In this document: one piece after another, positions 29,070-34,794 of the stretch | Numbering within the stretch: position 1 is the stretch's first letter | Layout: each line of letters begins with the position of its first letter | Source: Candidatus Flavonifractor intestinigallinarum | GTDB taxonomy: Bacteria > Bacillota > Clostridia > Oscillospirales > Oscillospiraceae | Reading direction: 5' to 3' | Assembly (NCBI GenBank): GCA_019119165.1 | Contig: DWXO01000026.1 | Coordinates: forward strand, 1-34,794 | Length of the DNA stretch: 34,794 nt | Notes under the pieces: generated by a model | What the model was told of the DNA's origin: nothing | The model's input: only the letters and a program-made list of their open reading frames with translations | The model's database searches: none | Translations under genes and position numbers: made by a program

Positions 29070-30321
29070 TCTGATTGTCATCGGCGGCGGCCCGGCTGGG
29101 CTGGCGGCCGCCTGCGCCGCTTGGGAGAAGGGCCTGAACCGTATCCTCATCGTGGAGCGGGATAAGGAGCTGGGCGGTATTCTCAACCAGTGTATCCACA
29201 ACGGCTTCGGCCTCCACTACTTCAAAGAAGAGCTTACCGGCCCGGAATACGCAGGGCGGTTTATCCAGATGCTGAAGGATACCGGGGTGGAGGTGCGGCT
29301 GGACACCATGGTGCTCACCGTCACCCCGGACCGGCAGGTCCATATGGTGGGCAGAGACACCGGCTACCGCATCGAGGAGGCCCGCGCTATCATCCTGGCC
29401 ATGGGCTGTCGGGAGCGCACCCGAGGGGCCATCGCCATCCCCGGCCAGCGCCCCGCCGGCGTCCTGACCGCCGGAGCCGCCCAGCGGTATGTCAATATGG
29501 AGGGCTGGCTGCCGGGGCGGCGGGTGGTCATCCTGGGCAGCGGCGACATCGGTCTCATTATGGCCCGCCGCATGACCCTGGAGGGGGCCCAGGTGCTGGC
29601 CTGCGTGGAGGTCATGCCCTACTCCGGCGGCCTGAACCGGAATATCGTCCAGTGCCTCCACGACTACGACATTCCCCTCTACCTCTCCCACACCGTCACC
29701 GATATCCGCGGCCGGGACCGGGTGGAGCAGGTGGTGGTTTCTCAGGTGGATGAACGCCGCCAGCCCATTCCCGGCACGGAGATGGTGTTCGACTGCGACA
29801 CCCTGCTGCTGTCCGTGGGCCTGATTCCAGAGAACGAGCTGACCCGCCAGGCGGGTATCGCCATGGACCCCCGCACCAACGGGGCGGTGGTCTATGAGAA
29901 TATGGAGACCTCCCTGCCCGGCGTGTTTGCCTGCGGCAACGTGGCCCATGTCCACGATCTGGTGGATTTTGTCACCGCCGAGAGCCAGCGGGCGGGCCGG
30001 GCGGCGGCGGACTATGTTCTGGGCGGCGCTGTGCCGGACGGTCCGGTGCTGGAAGTCAAAAACGGCGACGGCGTAACTTACACCGTGCCCCAGCACATCC
30101 GGCCCGGCCGGGTGGCAAAAAATTGCGACCTCTTCTTCCGGGTCAACCGCATCTGCGGGGACAGCCAGATTCTGGTGCAGTCGGGAGATACCCTCATCGC
30201 CCGGTTCCCCCGGGAGCATCTGGCTCCCGGCGAGATGGAGCATATCGTTCTGCCCAGGGTCCTGCTGGACCGGGCCTCGGACTCCATCACCGTATCCATC
30301 CAGGAGGTGGCGAGCAAATGA
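29062..30321 (+). CDS. FAD/NAD-linked oxidoreductase, GlpB-like partner
   Basis: A flavoprotein of 419 residues with two dinucleotide folds. FAD is bound at the N-terminus (LIVIGGGPAGLAAACAAWEKG, then ELGGILNQCIHNGFG) and a second nucleotide fold lies at about 150-185 (RVVILGSGDIGLIMARRMTLEGAQV). A C-terminal PGVFACGNVAHVHDLVDFVTAES completes the FAD site. It resembles the NAD(P)/FAD oxidoreductases found between GlpA-like and DUF1667 genes in clostridia, probably passing electrons from the dehydrogenase to an acceptor. The start is ATG 29062 behind GGGAGG, inside the end of the preceding gene. The final stop overlaps the next ATG (ATGA). Confidence 0.85.
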   Translation: MYDLIVIGGGPAGLAAACAAWEKGLNRILIVERDKELGGILNQCIHNGFGLHYFKEELTGPEYAGRFIQMLKDTGVEVRLDTMVLTVTPDRQVHMVGRDTGYRIEEARAIILAMGCRERTRGAIAIPGQRPAGVLTAGAAQRYVNMEGWLPGRRVVILGSGDIGLIMARRMTLEGAQVLACVEVMPYSGGLNRNIVQCLHDYDIPLYLSHTVTDIRGRDRVEQVVVSQVDERRQPIPGTEMVFDCDTLLLSVGLIPENELTRQAGIAMDPRTNGAVVYENMETSLPGVFACGNVAHVHDLVDFVTAESQRAGRAAADYVLGGAVPDGPVLEVKNGDGVTYTVPQHIRPGRVAKNCDLFFRVNRICGDSQILVQSGDTLIARFPREHLAPGEMEHIVLPRVLLDRASDSITVSIQEVASK

Positions 30322-30662
30322 AGGAACTAATCTGTATTGTCTGCCCCAAGGGATGCCACCTGCGGGTGGACGAGGCCCAGGACTACCGGGTGACCGGAAA
30401 TGGCTGTCCACGGGGCGAAGAATATGGTAAAATGGAGCTGACCCATCCCACACGGGTGGTCACCTCCACCGTCCGCTGCACCGGCGGGGCCCATTCCCGC
30501 TGTCCGGTCAAGACAGACGGACCCATCCCCAAGTCGCTGATGATGCAGGCGGTCCGCTGCCTGGACGGGGTGGAGCTGACCGCCCCCGTTCATACCGGCG
30601 ACATCGTGGTGCCCAACGTCTGCGGCACCGGCGTTTCCTTTGTAGCCACACGGGATCTGTGA
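30318..30662 (+). CDS. DUF1667 cysteine-rich protein
   Basis: A small cytoplasmic protein of 114 residues, opening MKELICIVCPKGCHLRVD. Cysteines form C-x2-C-x3-C near the N-terminus, with further Cys in GNGCPRGEEYG, STVRC, SRCPVKT and PNVCGTG. The DUF1667 family occurs in clostridial glp operons directly between the GlpB-like flavoprotein and glycerol kinase. The cysteines suggest a metal or Fe-S site supporting electron transfer, but the role is unproven. ATGA overlap with the preceding gene and AGGAGG at 30302 set the start. Confidence 0.88.
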   Translation: MKELICIVCPKGCHLRVDEAQDYRVTGNGCPRGEEYGKMELTHPTRVVTSTVRCTGGAHSRCPVKTDGPIPKSLMMQAVRCLDGVELTAPVHTGDIVVPNVCGTGVSFVATRDL

Positions 30663-30695
30663 CCGCAGCGCTGCGGAATATGGGGAGGCATTGTT

Positions 30696-32180
30696 ATGGA
30701 AAAGTATATCCTGTCCCTGGATCAGGGTACCACCAGCTCCAGGGCCATTCTCTTTGACGGGGAACAGAACATCATCGGCATCAGCCAGAAGGAATTTACC
30801 CAGATCTACCCCCAGGAGGGCTGGGTGGAACACGACGCCATGGAGATCTGGTCCTCCCAGTACGCGGTGATGATGGAGGTTATTGCCCAGTCCGGCGTGG
30901 ACCCCGCCCACATCGCCGCCATCGGCATCACCAACCAGCGGGAGACCACCATTCTGTGGGACAAGGCCACCGGCCGCCCCATCTGCAACGCCATTGTGTG
31001 GCAGTGCCGCCGCACCGCCTCCATTGTGGATCAGCTGATGGCCGACGGGCTGGGGGACCATATCCGCAAAACCACCGGTCTCATCCCCGATGCCTACTTC
31101 TCCGCCACCAAGATCAAATGGATGCTGGACCATGTGGAGGGAGCCCGGGAGAAGGCCCGCCGTGGGGAGATCCTCTTCGGCACGGTGGACACCTGGCTGC
31201 TGTGGAAGCTCACCGGCGGCGCGGTCCACGTCACCGACGTGACCAACGCCTCCCGCACCATGCTCTATGATATCCACAAGCTGTGCTGGGACGACACCCT
31301 GCTCCAGGCCCTGGACATCCCCAAGGCCATGCTGCCTGAGGTGCGCTCCTCCAGCGAGATCTACGGCTACACCGAGATCCAGGGCGTCAAGGTGCCCATC
31401 GCCGGCATTGCCGGCGACCAGCAGGCCGCCCTGTTCGGTCAGACCTGCTTTGAGCCGGGGGACGCCAAAAACACCTACGGCACCGGCTGCTTCCTGCTGA
31501 TGAACACCGGCTCTGTCCCCTGCGAGAGCCGCAACGGCCTCATCACCACCATTGCCGTGGGCCGGGACGGCGGCGTTCAGTACGCCCTGGAGGGCTCCGT
31601 CTTTGTGGGCGGCGCGGTAATCCAGTGGCTGCGGGACGAGATGCGCTTCTTTACCGAGAGCCGGGACGCCGAATACTACGCCCAGAAGGTGCCCGACAAC
31701 GGCGGGGTGTACCTGGTGCCCGCCTTCACCGGCCTGGGCGCCCCCTACTGGGATATGTATGCCCGTGGCACCCTGGTGGGCCTGACCCGGGGTACCCGGC
31801 GGGAGCACATCATCCGGGCTGCCCAGGAGTCCATCGCCTACCAGGTGGCCGATCTGGTCCACGCCATGGAGTCGGACACCGGCGTGCCCCTCACCCAGCT
31901 GAAGGCCGACGGCGGCGCCAGTCGGGACCAGTTCCTGATGCAGTTCCAGGCCGATATCATTGACCGGGAGGTGCGCCGCCCCGCCATCCGGGAGACTACC
32001 GCCCTGGGCGCGGCCTATCTGGCCGGTCTGGCCGCCCATGTGTGGCAGGACACCGACGAGATCCGCCACCTGTGGATGTGCGACACCGCCTTTGAGCCCC
32101 GCATGGCCGCCCCGGAGCGGGAGCGGCTGCTGGCAGGCTGGCACAAAGCGGTGGGCCGCAGCCGGGACTGGAGCCGCTGA
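30696..32180 (+). CDS. glpK: Glycerol kinase
   Basis: Phosphorylates glycerol to glycerol-3-phosphate with ATP in the cytoplasm, 494 residues, full length for GlpK. It has FGGY-family motifs: the N-terminal phosphate loop [87 protein letters not shown], and the C-terminal [19 protein letters not shown] with the ATP-binding Gly-Gly. The ATG is preceded by GGGGAGG. It ends the glp run. A glycerol facilitator (glpF) is not in the window, so glycerol entry must be coded elsewhere or rely on diffusion. Confidence 0.96.
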   Translation: MEKYILSLDQGTTSSRAILFDGEQNIIGISQKEFTQIYPQEGWVEHDAMEIWSSQYAVMMEVIAQSGVDPAHIAAIGITNQRETTILWDKATGRPICNAIVWQCRRTASIVDQLMADGLGDHIRKTTGLIPDAYFSATKIKWMLDHVEGAREKARRGEILFGTVDTWLLWKLTGGAVHVTDVTNASRTMLYDIHKLCWDDTLLQALDIPKAMLPEVRSSSEIYGYTEIQGVKVPIAGIAGDQQAALFGQTCFEPGDAKNTYGTGCFLLMNTGSVPCESRNGLITTIAVGRDGGVQYALEGSVFVGGAVIQWLRDEMRFFTESRDAEYYAQKVPDNGGVYLVPAFTGLGAPYWDMYARGTLVGLTRGTRREHIIRAAQESIAYQVADLVHAMESDTGVPLTQLKADGGASRDQFLMQFQADIIDREVRRPAIRETTALGAAYLAGLAAHVWQDTDEIRHLWMCDTAFEPRMAAPERERLLAGWHKAVGRSRDWSR

Positions 32181-32200
32181 GGGCCTCCCCCTCAAACCTG

Positions 32201-32256
32201 AAAAAAACGCCCGTCCATACCGTCAAAAGACGATATGGACGGGCGCTGTGTTGTTG
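32201..32256. terminator. Bidirectional terminator between glpK and the membrane-protein gene
   Basis: CGCCCGTCCATA (32208-32219) with TATGGACGGGCG (32234-32245), and an inner CGTC/GACG stem around AAAA. AAAAAAA lies to the left, giving a U-run for the minus-strand transcript; CTGTGTTGTTGTT lies to the right for the plus strand. Confidence 0.85.
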
Positions 32257-32257
32257 T

Positions 32258-32923
32258 TCAGGCCTGGGACAGCTGGCGGCTTTTCAGCATCCCCTGCACC
32301 GGCTCGCCGATGAGCTTGCCGAACAGCCTTGCAATGGTTCCCACCAGCAGGGCGGAAATGAAGGTCCCCTCCCGAACGCCGGTCAGGGTGTGGAACAGCA
32401 GCAGCCCCAGCACCGCCGCCGTAGCCGCCATGGTCACATCCACCGCCACCTTGGTCTTGCCGAAGTTGGTGTTCCAGCGGGTGGAGATGGCCTTCACCGT
32501 ACACTCTCCCGGCAGCATGACCACGTTGGCCGCCACCTCAATAAACACGCCGAAGCCCAGCACCAGGCAGCCCAGCAGCAGCGAGCAGACCTTGGCGGGG
32601 TAGGTCTGGGGGTCCACAAACCAGAACAGGGCCATGGACAGGTCAATGAAAAGGGAGAAAATGGGGATTACCGGCAGTTGGAGCAAAAACTGCTTGGGGA
32701 AGCGCTTGCCCAGAATGATGAGCTGAATGGCAATCAGCAGCAGGCTGAAAAACAGGGTAAACATACCCAGTGACAGGGGAAAACGAATACTCAGCACATA
32801 GGGGACGCTGGTAATGGGTGACGTGCCCAGGTTGGCTCTGGTGGTCAGTGCGATCCCCAGAGAATTGACATACAGTCCGAAGAGAAACAGCACATATCTC
32901 CGGACCAACTCCGCTTTGCTCAC
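32258..32923 (-). CDS. YczE/YitT-type multi-pass membrane protein
   Basis: An integral membrane protein of 221 residues with about five or six hydrophobic segments. The N-terminal run RRYVLFLFGLYVNSLGIALTTRANLGTSPI is typical of the YczE/YitT-like family, in which a Gly-Thr-Ser-Pro motif follows the first helix. The function of the family is not established. The GTG at 32923 is chosen because GGAGGG lies upstream and because GTGA overlaps the stop of the MarR gene (32920-32923), indicating translational coupling. It is therefore probably controlled by that MarR regulator. Confidence 0.85.
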   Translation of the reverse strand: MSKAELVRRYVLFLFGLYVNSLGIALTTRANLGTSPITSVPYVLSIRFPLSLGMFTLFFSLLLIAIQLIILGKRFPKQFLLQLPVIPIFSLFIDLSMALFWFVDPQTYPAKVCSLLLGCLVLGFGVFIEVAANVVMLPGECTVKAISTRWNTNFGKTKVAVDVTMAATAAVLGLLLFHTLTGVREGTFISALLVGTIARLFGKLIGEPVQGMLKSRQLSQA

Positions 32924-33351
32924 TGCAAACCCTCCATATCGGTCATATTGGCGCACACCTTGTAGAGGCAGTCCAGCAGCTGGGCCCGCTGCTCCTCACT
33001 CAGTCCGGCCTGTACCGCCTCCGACTGCCGCTCCATGGTCTGGCGCACCTCTCTCTGTTTGTCCCATCCCTGCTCCGTCAGATAGACGTGGAGGGATCGC
33101 CGGTTGCCGTCCTCATTGCAGCGCCGGATCAGCCCTTTCTCCTCCATGCGGTTGAGCAGTCCGGTCAGGGTGGCCGGGTCGATCTGGCAGCCGGCCGCGA
33201 TATCCTTCTGCACGCTGCCGTCGTGGCGGCCCAGGTAGTCCAGCACCTTGGGCTGCCCGGCCGTCAGGCCCGATCCGTTTAGTTCCGCCATCACACTGCG
33301 CTGAAACAGGGACTGGGTGGCCATCAGCAGATAGTGAAAGCTGCGATCCAT
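32920..33351 (-). CDS. MarR-family transcriptional regulator
   Basis: A cytoplasmic repressor of 143 residues. It has the usual layout: N-terminal dimer helix (SFHYLLMATQSLFQRSVMAEL), winged helix-turn-helix (LTAGQPKVLDYLGRHDGSVQ, KDIAAGCQIDPATLTGLLNR, MEEKGLIRR), wing (NEDGNRRSLHVYLTEQG) and C-terminal dimer helix. MarR proteins often control membrane transporters or stress proteins in response to small aromatic compounds. ATG 33351 follows TAGGAGGAG. It is first in a two-gene operon with the membrane protein. A 14-bp palindrome at its transcription start indicates autoregulation. Confidence 0.92.
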   Translation of the reverse strand: MDRSFHYLLMATQSLFQRSVMAELNGSGLTAGQPKVLDYLGRHDGSVQKDIAAGCQIDPATLTGLLNRMEEKGLIRRCNEDGNRRSLHVYLTEQGWDKQREVRQTMERQSEAVQAGLSEEQRAQLLDCLYKVCANMTDMEGLQ

Positions 33352-33382
33352 GTGGCTCCTCCTAACAGTTTTGTTCCAAACA

Positions 33383-33425
33383 ATTTGTATACAAATATTT
33401 TAACGTGATTTCCTAATGTTGTCAA
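33383..33425 (-). promoter_or_regulatory. MarR operon promoter with overlapping operator palindrome
   Basis: Minus strand: TTGACA (33425-33420), 17 bp, TAAAAT (33402-33397). ATTTGTATACAAAT (33383-33396), a perfect 14-bp palindrome, directly follows the -10 box and covers the expected start of transcription near 33390. This is where a MarR dimer would block RNA polymerase. Confidence 0.8.
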
Positions 33426-33494
33426 CCGTGCATCTTGGACAAAAGGGACCCTTCCGAGCGCGCATTTTTGTGGGCTGTGACTGCAAAAAAATAC

Positions 33495-33523
33495 TTACGA
33501 CAGCAGAGCAAAAATGCTAAAAT
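33495..33523 (+). promoter_or_regulatory. Promoter of the DUF2798 gene
   Basis: TTACGA (33495-33500), a 17-bp spacer and TAAAAT (33518-33523). It is divergent from the MarR promoter, about 70 bp away. The transcript would start near 33530 and immediately run into the leader terminator. Confidence 0.6.
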
Positions 33524-33550
33524 GAACCCATAACAGGCAGTCGCAGTGAA

Positions 33551-33590
33551 GGAAAGTAGCGAGACGGGCGTTTCGCTGCTTTCCTTTTTT
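33551..33590 (+). terminator. Leader terminator upstream of the DUF2798 gene
   Basis: GGAAAGTAGCGA (33551-33562) pairs with TCGCTGCTTTCC (33573-33584; one G-U pair), followed by TTTTTT. It lies between promoter and ribosome site, so the small membrane protein is probably controlled by attenuation. No sensing domain was recognised; only about 20 nt precede the stem in the RNA. Confidence 0.72.
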
Positions 33591-33625
33591 GTTGCTGCCC
33601 AATCTGTTTGGAAAGGAGATCCCCT

Positions 33626-34090
33626 ATGCCCAAAACAAAACTGCAAAATGTCATCTTCACCATCATTATGGCCGTGATCATGGTATACGGCATGATCGTT
33701 TACAACGTGGCCCTCAATACCGGCGGCGTGACCAATCAGACCTTCCTGCTGGCTCTCCATGAGCTGCCCATCATGGTGCCTATCGCCTTCCTGCTGGAGT
33801 TCTTCGTGGTGGAGAAGCTGGCCACCAGACTGGCCTTTTCCTTCATGCGGCCCACCGACCGGCCCCAGTTCATCACTTACGCCATCTCCACCATGATCGT
33901 GTGCATCATGTGCCCCACCATGAGCCTCATCGCCACCCTGCTCTTCAAGGAGCCCAGCTTCGGCACCTGGGTCCATACCTTCGGCTGCAATATGCCCATG
34001 GCCCTGATCTGGCAGCTGCTCTACTGCGGCCCGCTGACCCGGCTGATCTTCCGCACCCTGTTCCGCCGCCAGCTGGCCCGGGCCAACTGA
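33626..34090 (+). CDS. DUF2798-like small membrane protein
   Basis: A 154-residue protein with four predicted membrane helices in two similar halves. The first half includes FTIIMAVIMVYGMIVYNVAL and ELPIMVPIAFLLEFFVVEKLA. The second includes ITYAISTMIVCIMCPTMSLIATLL and FGCNMPMALIWQLLYCGPLTRLIF. This duplicated two-helix unit is typical of DUF2798 proteins, whose function is unknown. The ATG at 33626 follows AAAGGAGAT. The stretch 34091-34156 after it holds no gene. Confidence 0.82.
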   Translation: MPKTKLQNVIFTIIMAVIMVYGMIVYNVALNTGGVTNQTFLLALHELPIMVPIAFLLEFFVVEKLATRLAFSFMRPTDRPQFITYAISTMIVCIMCPTMSLIATLLFKEPSFGTWVHTFGCNMPMALIWQLLYCGPLTRLIFRTLFRRQLARAN

Positions 34091-34156
34091 GTTCAAACTG
34101 CCCCTGATTCCTCAAGGCGCGACGGCGCAAAAAATAAAAAAGAAGGACACGCTATA

Positions 34157-34235
34157 TGAACTGCACCCCATTTGTTAGACAGTATGATATACTGACTAAC
34201 AAGTGGGGTGCTTTATTATGCCAAACTATTCTTGA
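34157..34235 (+). mobile_element. End of an IS3-family-like element, interrupted after five codons
   Basis: TGAACTGCACCCC begins at 34157, like the terminal repeats of some IS3-group elements. 34163-34185 and 34189-34211 form a nearly perfect 23-bp inverted repeat with a 3-nt loop (one G-U pair, one mismatch). An ATG at 34218 then starts MPNYS, the usual opening of an IS3 OrfA, but a stop follows at 34233-34235, where sequence belonging to the recombinase element appears to begin. The IS call rests on remembered family ends and is tentative. Confidence 0.5.
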
Positions 34236-34263
34236 CAAGGGCATAATGCCAAGTGAAAAAGTT

Positions 34264-34794
34264 TTAGATTTTCCAGTGGATTGTAACACTCTCACTGGTA
34301 GCGTCAATCTGTGATATGAGTATATCAACCACCTTGCGCTTATCGTCAAAGCTCACGGACTCCCAATCATCAAGATAGCCCGTAATGCTGTCAATCTGTG
34401 AAGCGGAAACAGAATTAGCGGTGAGGTCTGCGACCAGCCGGAGCTGTTTCTGCCGTTCCGCATCCAGTTCCTCAATGCGGGTGTTTGCGTATTGCAGGAG
34501 AAGCGGATTAGCGCCGGACAAAGTGTCCAGAAGTTTCTCGATCTCGCTTTCCGTCTTTGCAAGGGCGACACGGGCGGCGGTCAGCTTCGGATTGTAGCTT
34601 TGTTCCTTACCGCCTTTCAGCGTGTGGAATTTCCGCATCTTCTTAACCATCTCGCCGTAAACAAACGCCTCCATGCTTTGCGCGGTCAGCGTACCGGCTC
34701 CCTCACAGCTCTTATTGTCTGCCCGTTGTTTGCACCGCAGGTAGGTGACACCATTTCTGGCGTTCAGACTTGCCAGGGCATAGCCGCAACGTCC
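34264..34794 (-). CDS. Large serine recombinase, C-terminal part (runs off the window)
   Basis: The last 176 residues of a site-specific recombinase of the TnpX/phage-integrase serine type; the catalytic N-terminal domain lies beyond the window. Visible are the zinc-ribbon (CGYAL, then YLRCKQRADNKSC) and a long helical/coiled-coil tail (about the last 130 residues, LTAARVALAKTESEIEKLLDTL and IEELDAERQKQLRLVADL). It ends ISQIDATSESVTIHWKI. Such enzymes insert and excise transposons or conjugative elements and usually sit at one end of them with the 3' end outward. The gene's 3' end faces the IS remnant, so the element boundary is probably at 34231-34263. GC content is lower than in the rest of the window, consistent with acquired DNA. 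Confidence 0.88.
   Translation of the reverse strand, partial: GRCGYALASLNARNGVTYLRCKQRADNKSCEGAGTLTAQSMEAFVYGEMVKKMRKFHTLKGGKEQSYNPKLTAARVALAKTESEIEKLLDTLSGANPLLLQYANTRIEELDAERQKQLRLVADLTANSVSASQIDSITGYLDDWESVSFDDKRKVVDILISQIDATSESVTIHWKI

Noticed and set aside
33551-33590. Mini-ykkC (guanidine-II) riboswitch, because of the GACGGG loop
   Set aside because: That class needs two tandem hairpins with ACGR loops; only one hairpin is present.

Overview
The window looks like a chromosomal segment of a GC-rich, anaerobic Firmicute, most likely a gut Oscillospiraceae relative (Flavonifractor/Lawsonibacter-like). This is an inference. It rests on strong AGGAGG-type ribosome sites, TTGACA/TATAAT-type promoters, lipobox lipoproteins instead of outer-membrane parts, and fermentative and purine-degrading genes. 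Nearly all of it is densely packed coding sequence. No tRNA, rRNA or CRISPR array was seen.

Layout. 1-585: 5' part of an L-lactate dehydrogenase gene (minus strand). 833-7760: a two-component system, then an ABC ATPase, a large repeat-containing surface protein and a MacB/FtsX-type permease. An identical 14-nt motif sits in front of both halves, so the kinase/regulator pair probably controls the transporter. 7808-11266: a TetR-family regulator with two tandem DNA-binding domains, diverging from an amidohydrolase-type decarboxylase and an oxalate/formate-antiporter-like MFS carrier. 11363-20106 (minus): an eight-gene operon combining a FecBCD-type metal-chelate ABC importer with exported redox-like lipoproteins. 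Two of these carry ApbE-type flavinylation motifs, two are built from repeated domains resembling the sulfite-oxidase fold, and one is rhodanese-like. A P-loop NTPase ends the operon. It starts from a near-consensus promoter followed by a structured leader with mutually exclusive stems. This is the strongest candidate for an undescribed system.

20519-26537: a Crp/Fnr regulator, a three-subunit xanthine-dehydrogenase-type molybdenum hydroxylase and an NCS2 purine permease, forming a purine uptake and oxidation locus. 26810-32180: a glycerol-3-phosphate module (GlpP antiterminator, GlpA- and GlpB-like flavoproteins, a DUF1667 protein, glycerol kinase). It has a leader terminator ahead of glpP and an unusual run of inverted repeats ahead of the glpA-like gene. 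32258-33351 (minus): a MarR regulator and a YczE-type membrane protein. 33626-34090: a small DUF2798 membrane protein behind a leader terminator.

The right edge (34157-34794) is mobile DNA: the end of what looks like an IS3-family element, cut off after five codons of its first ORF, directly abutting the 3' end of a large serine recombinase gene. Base composition drops here compared with the rest of the window.
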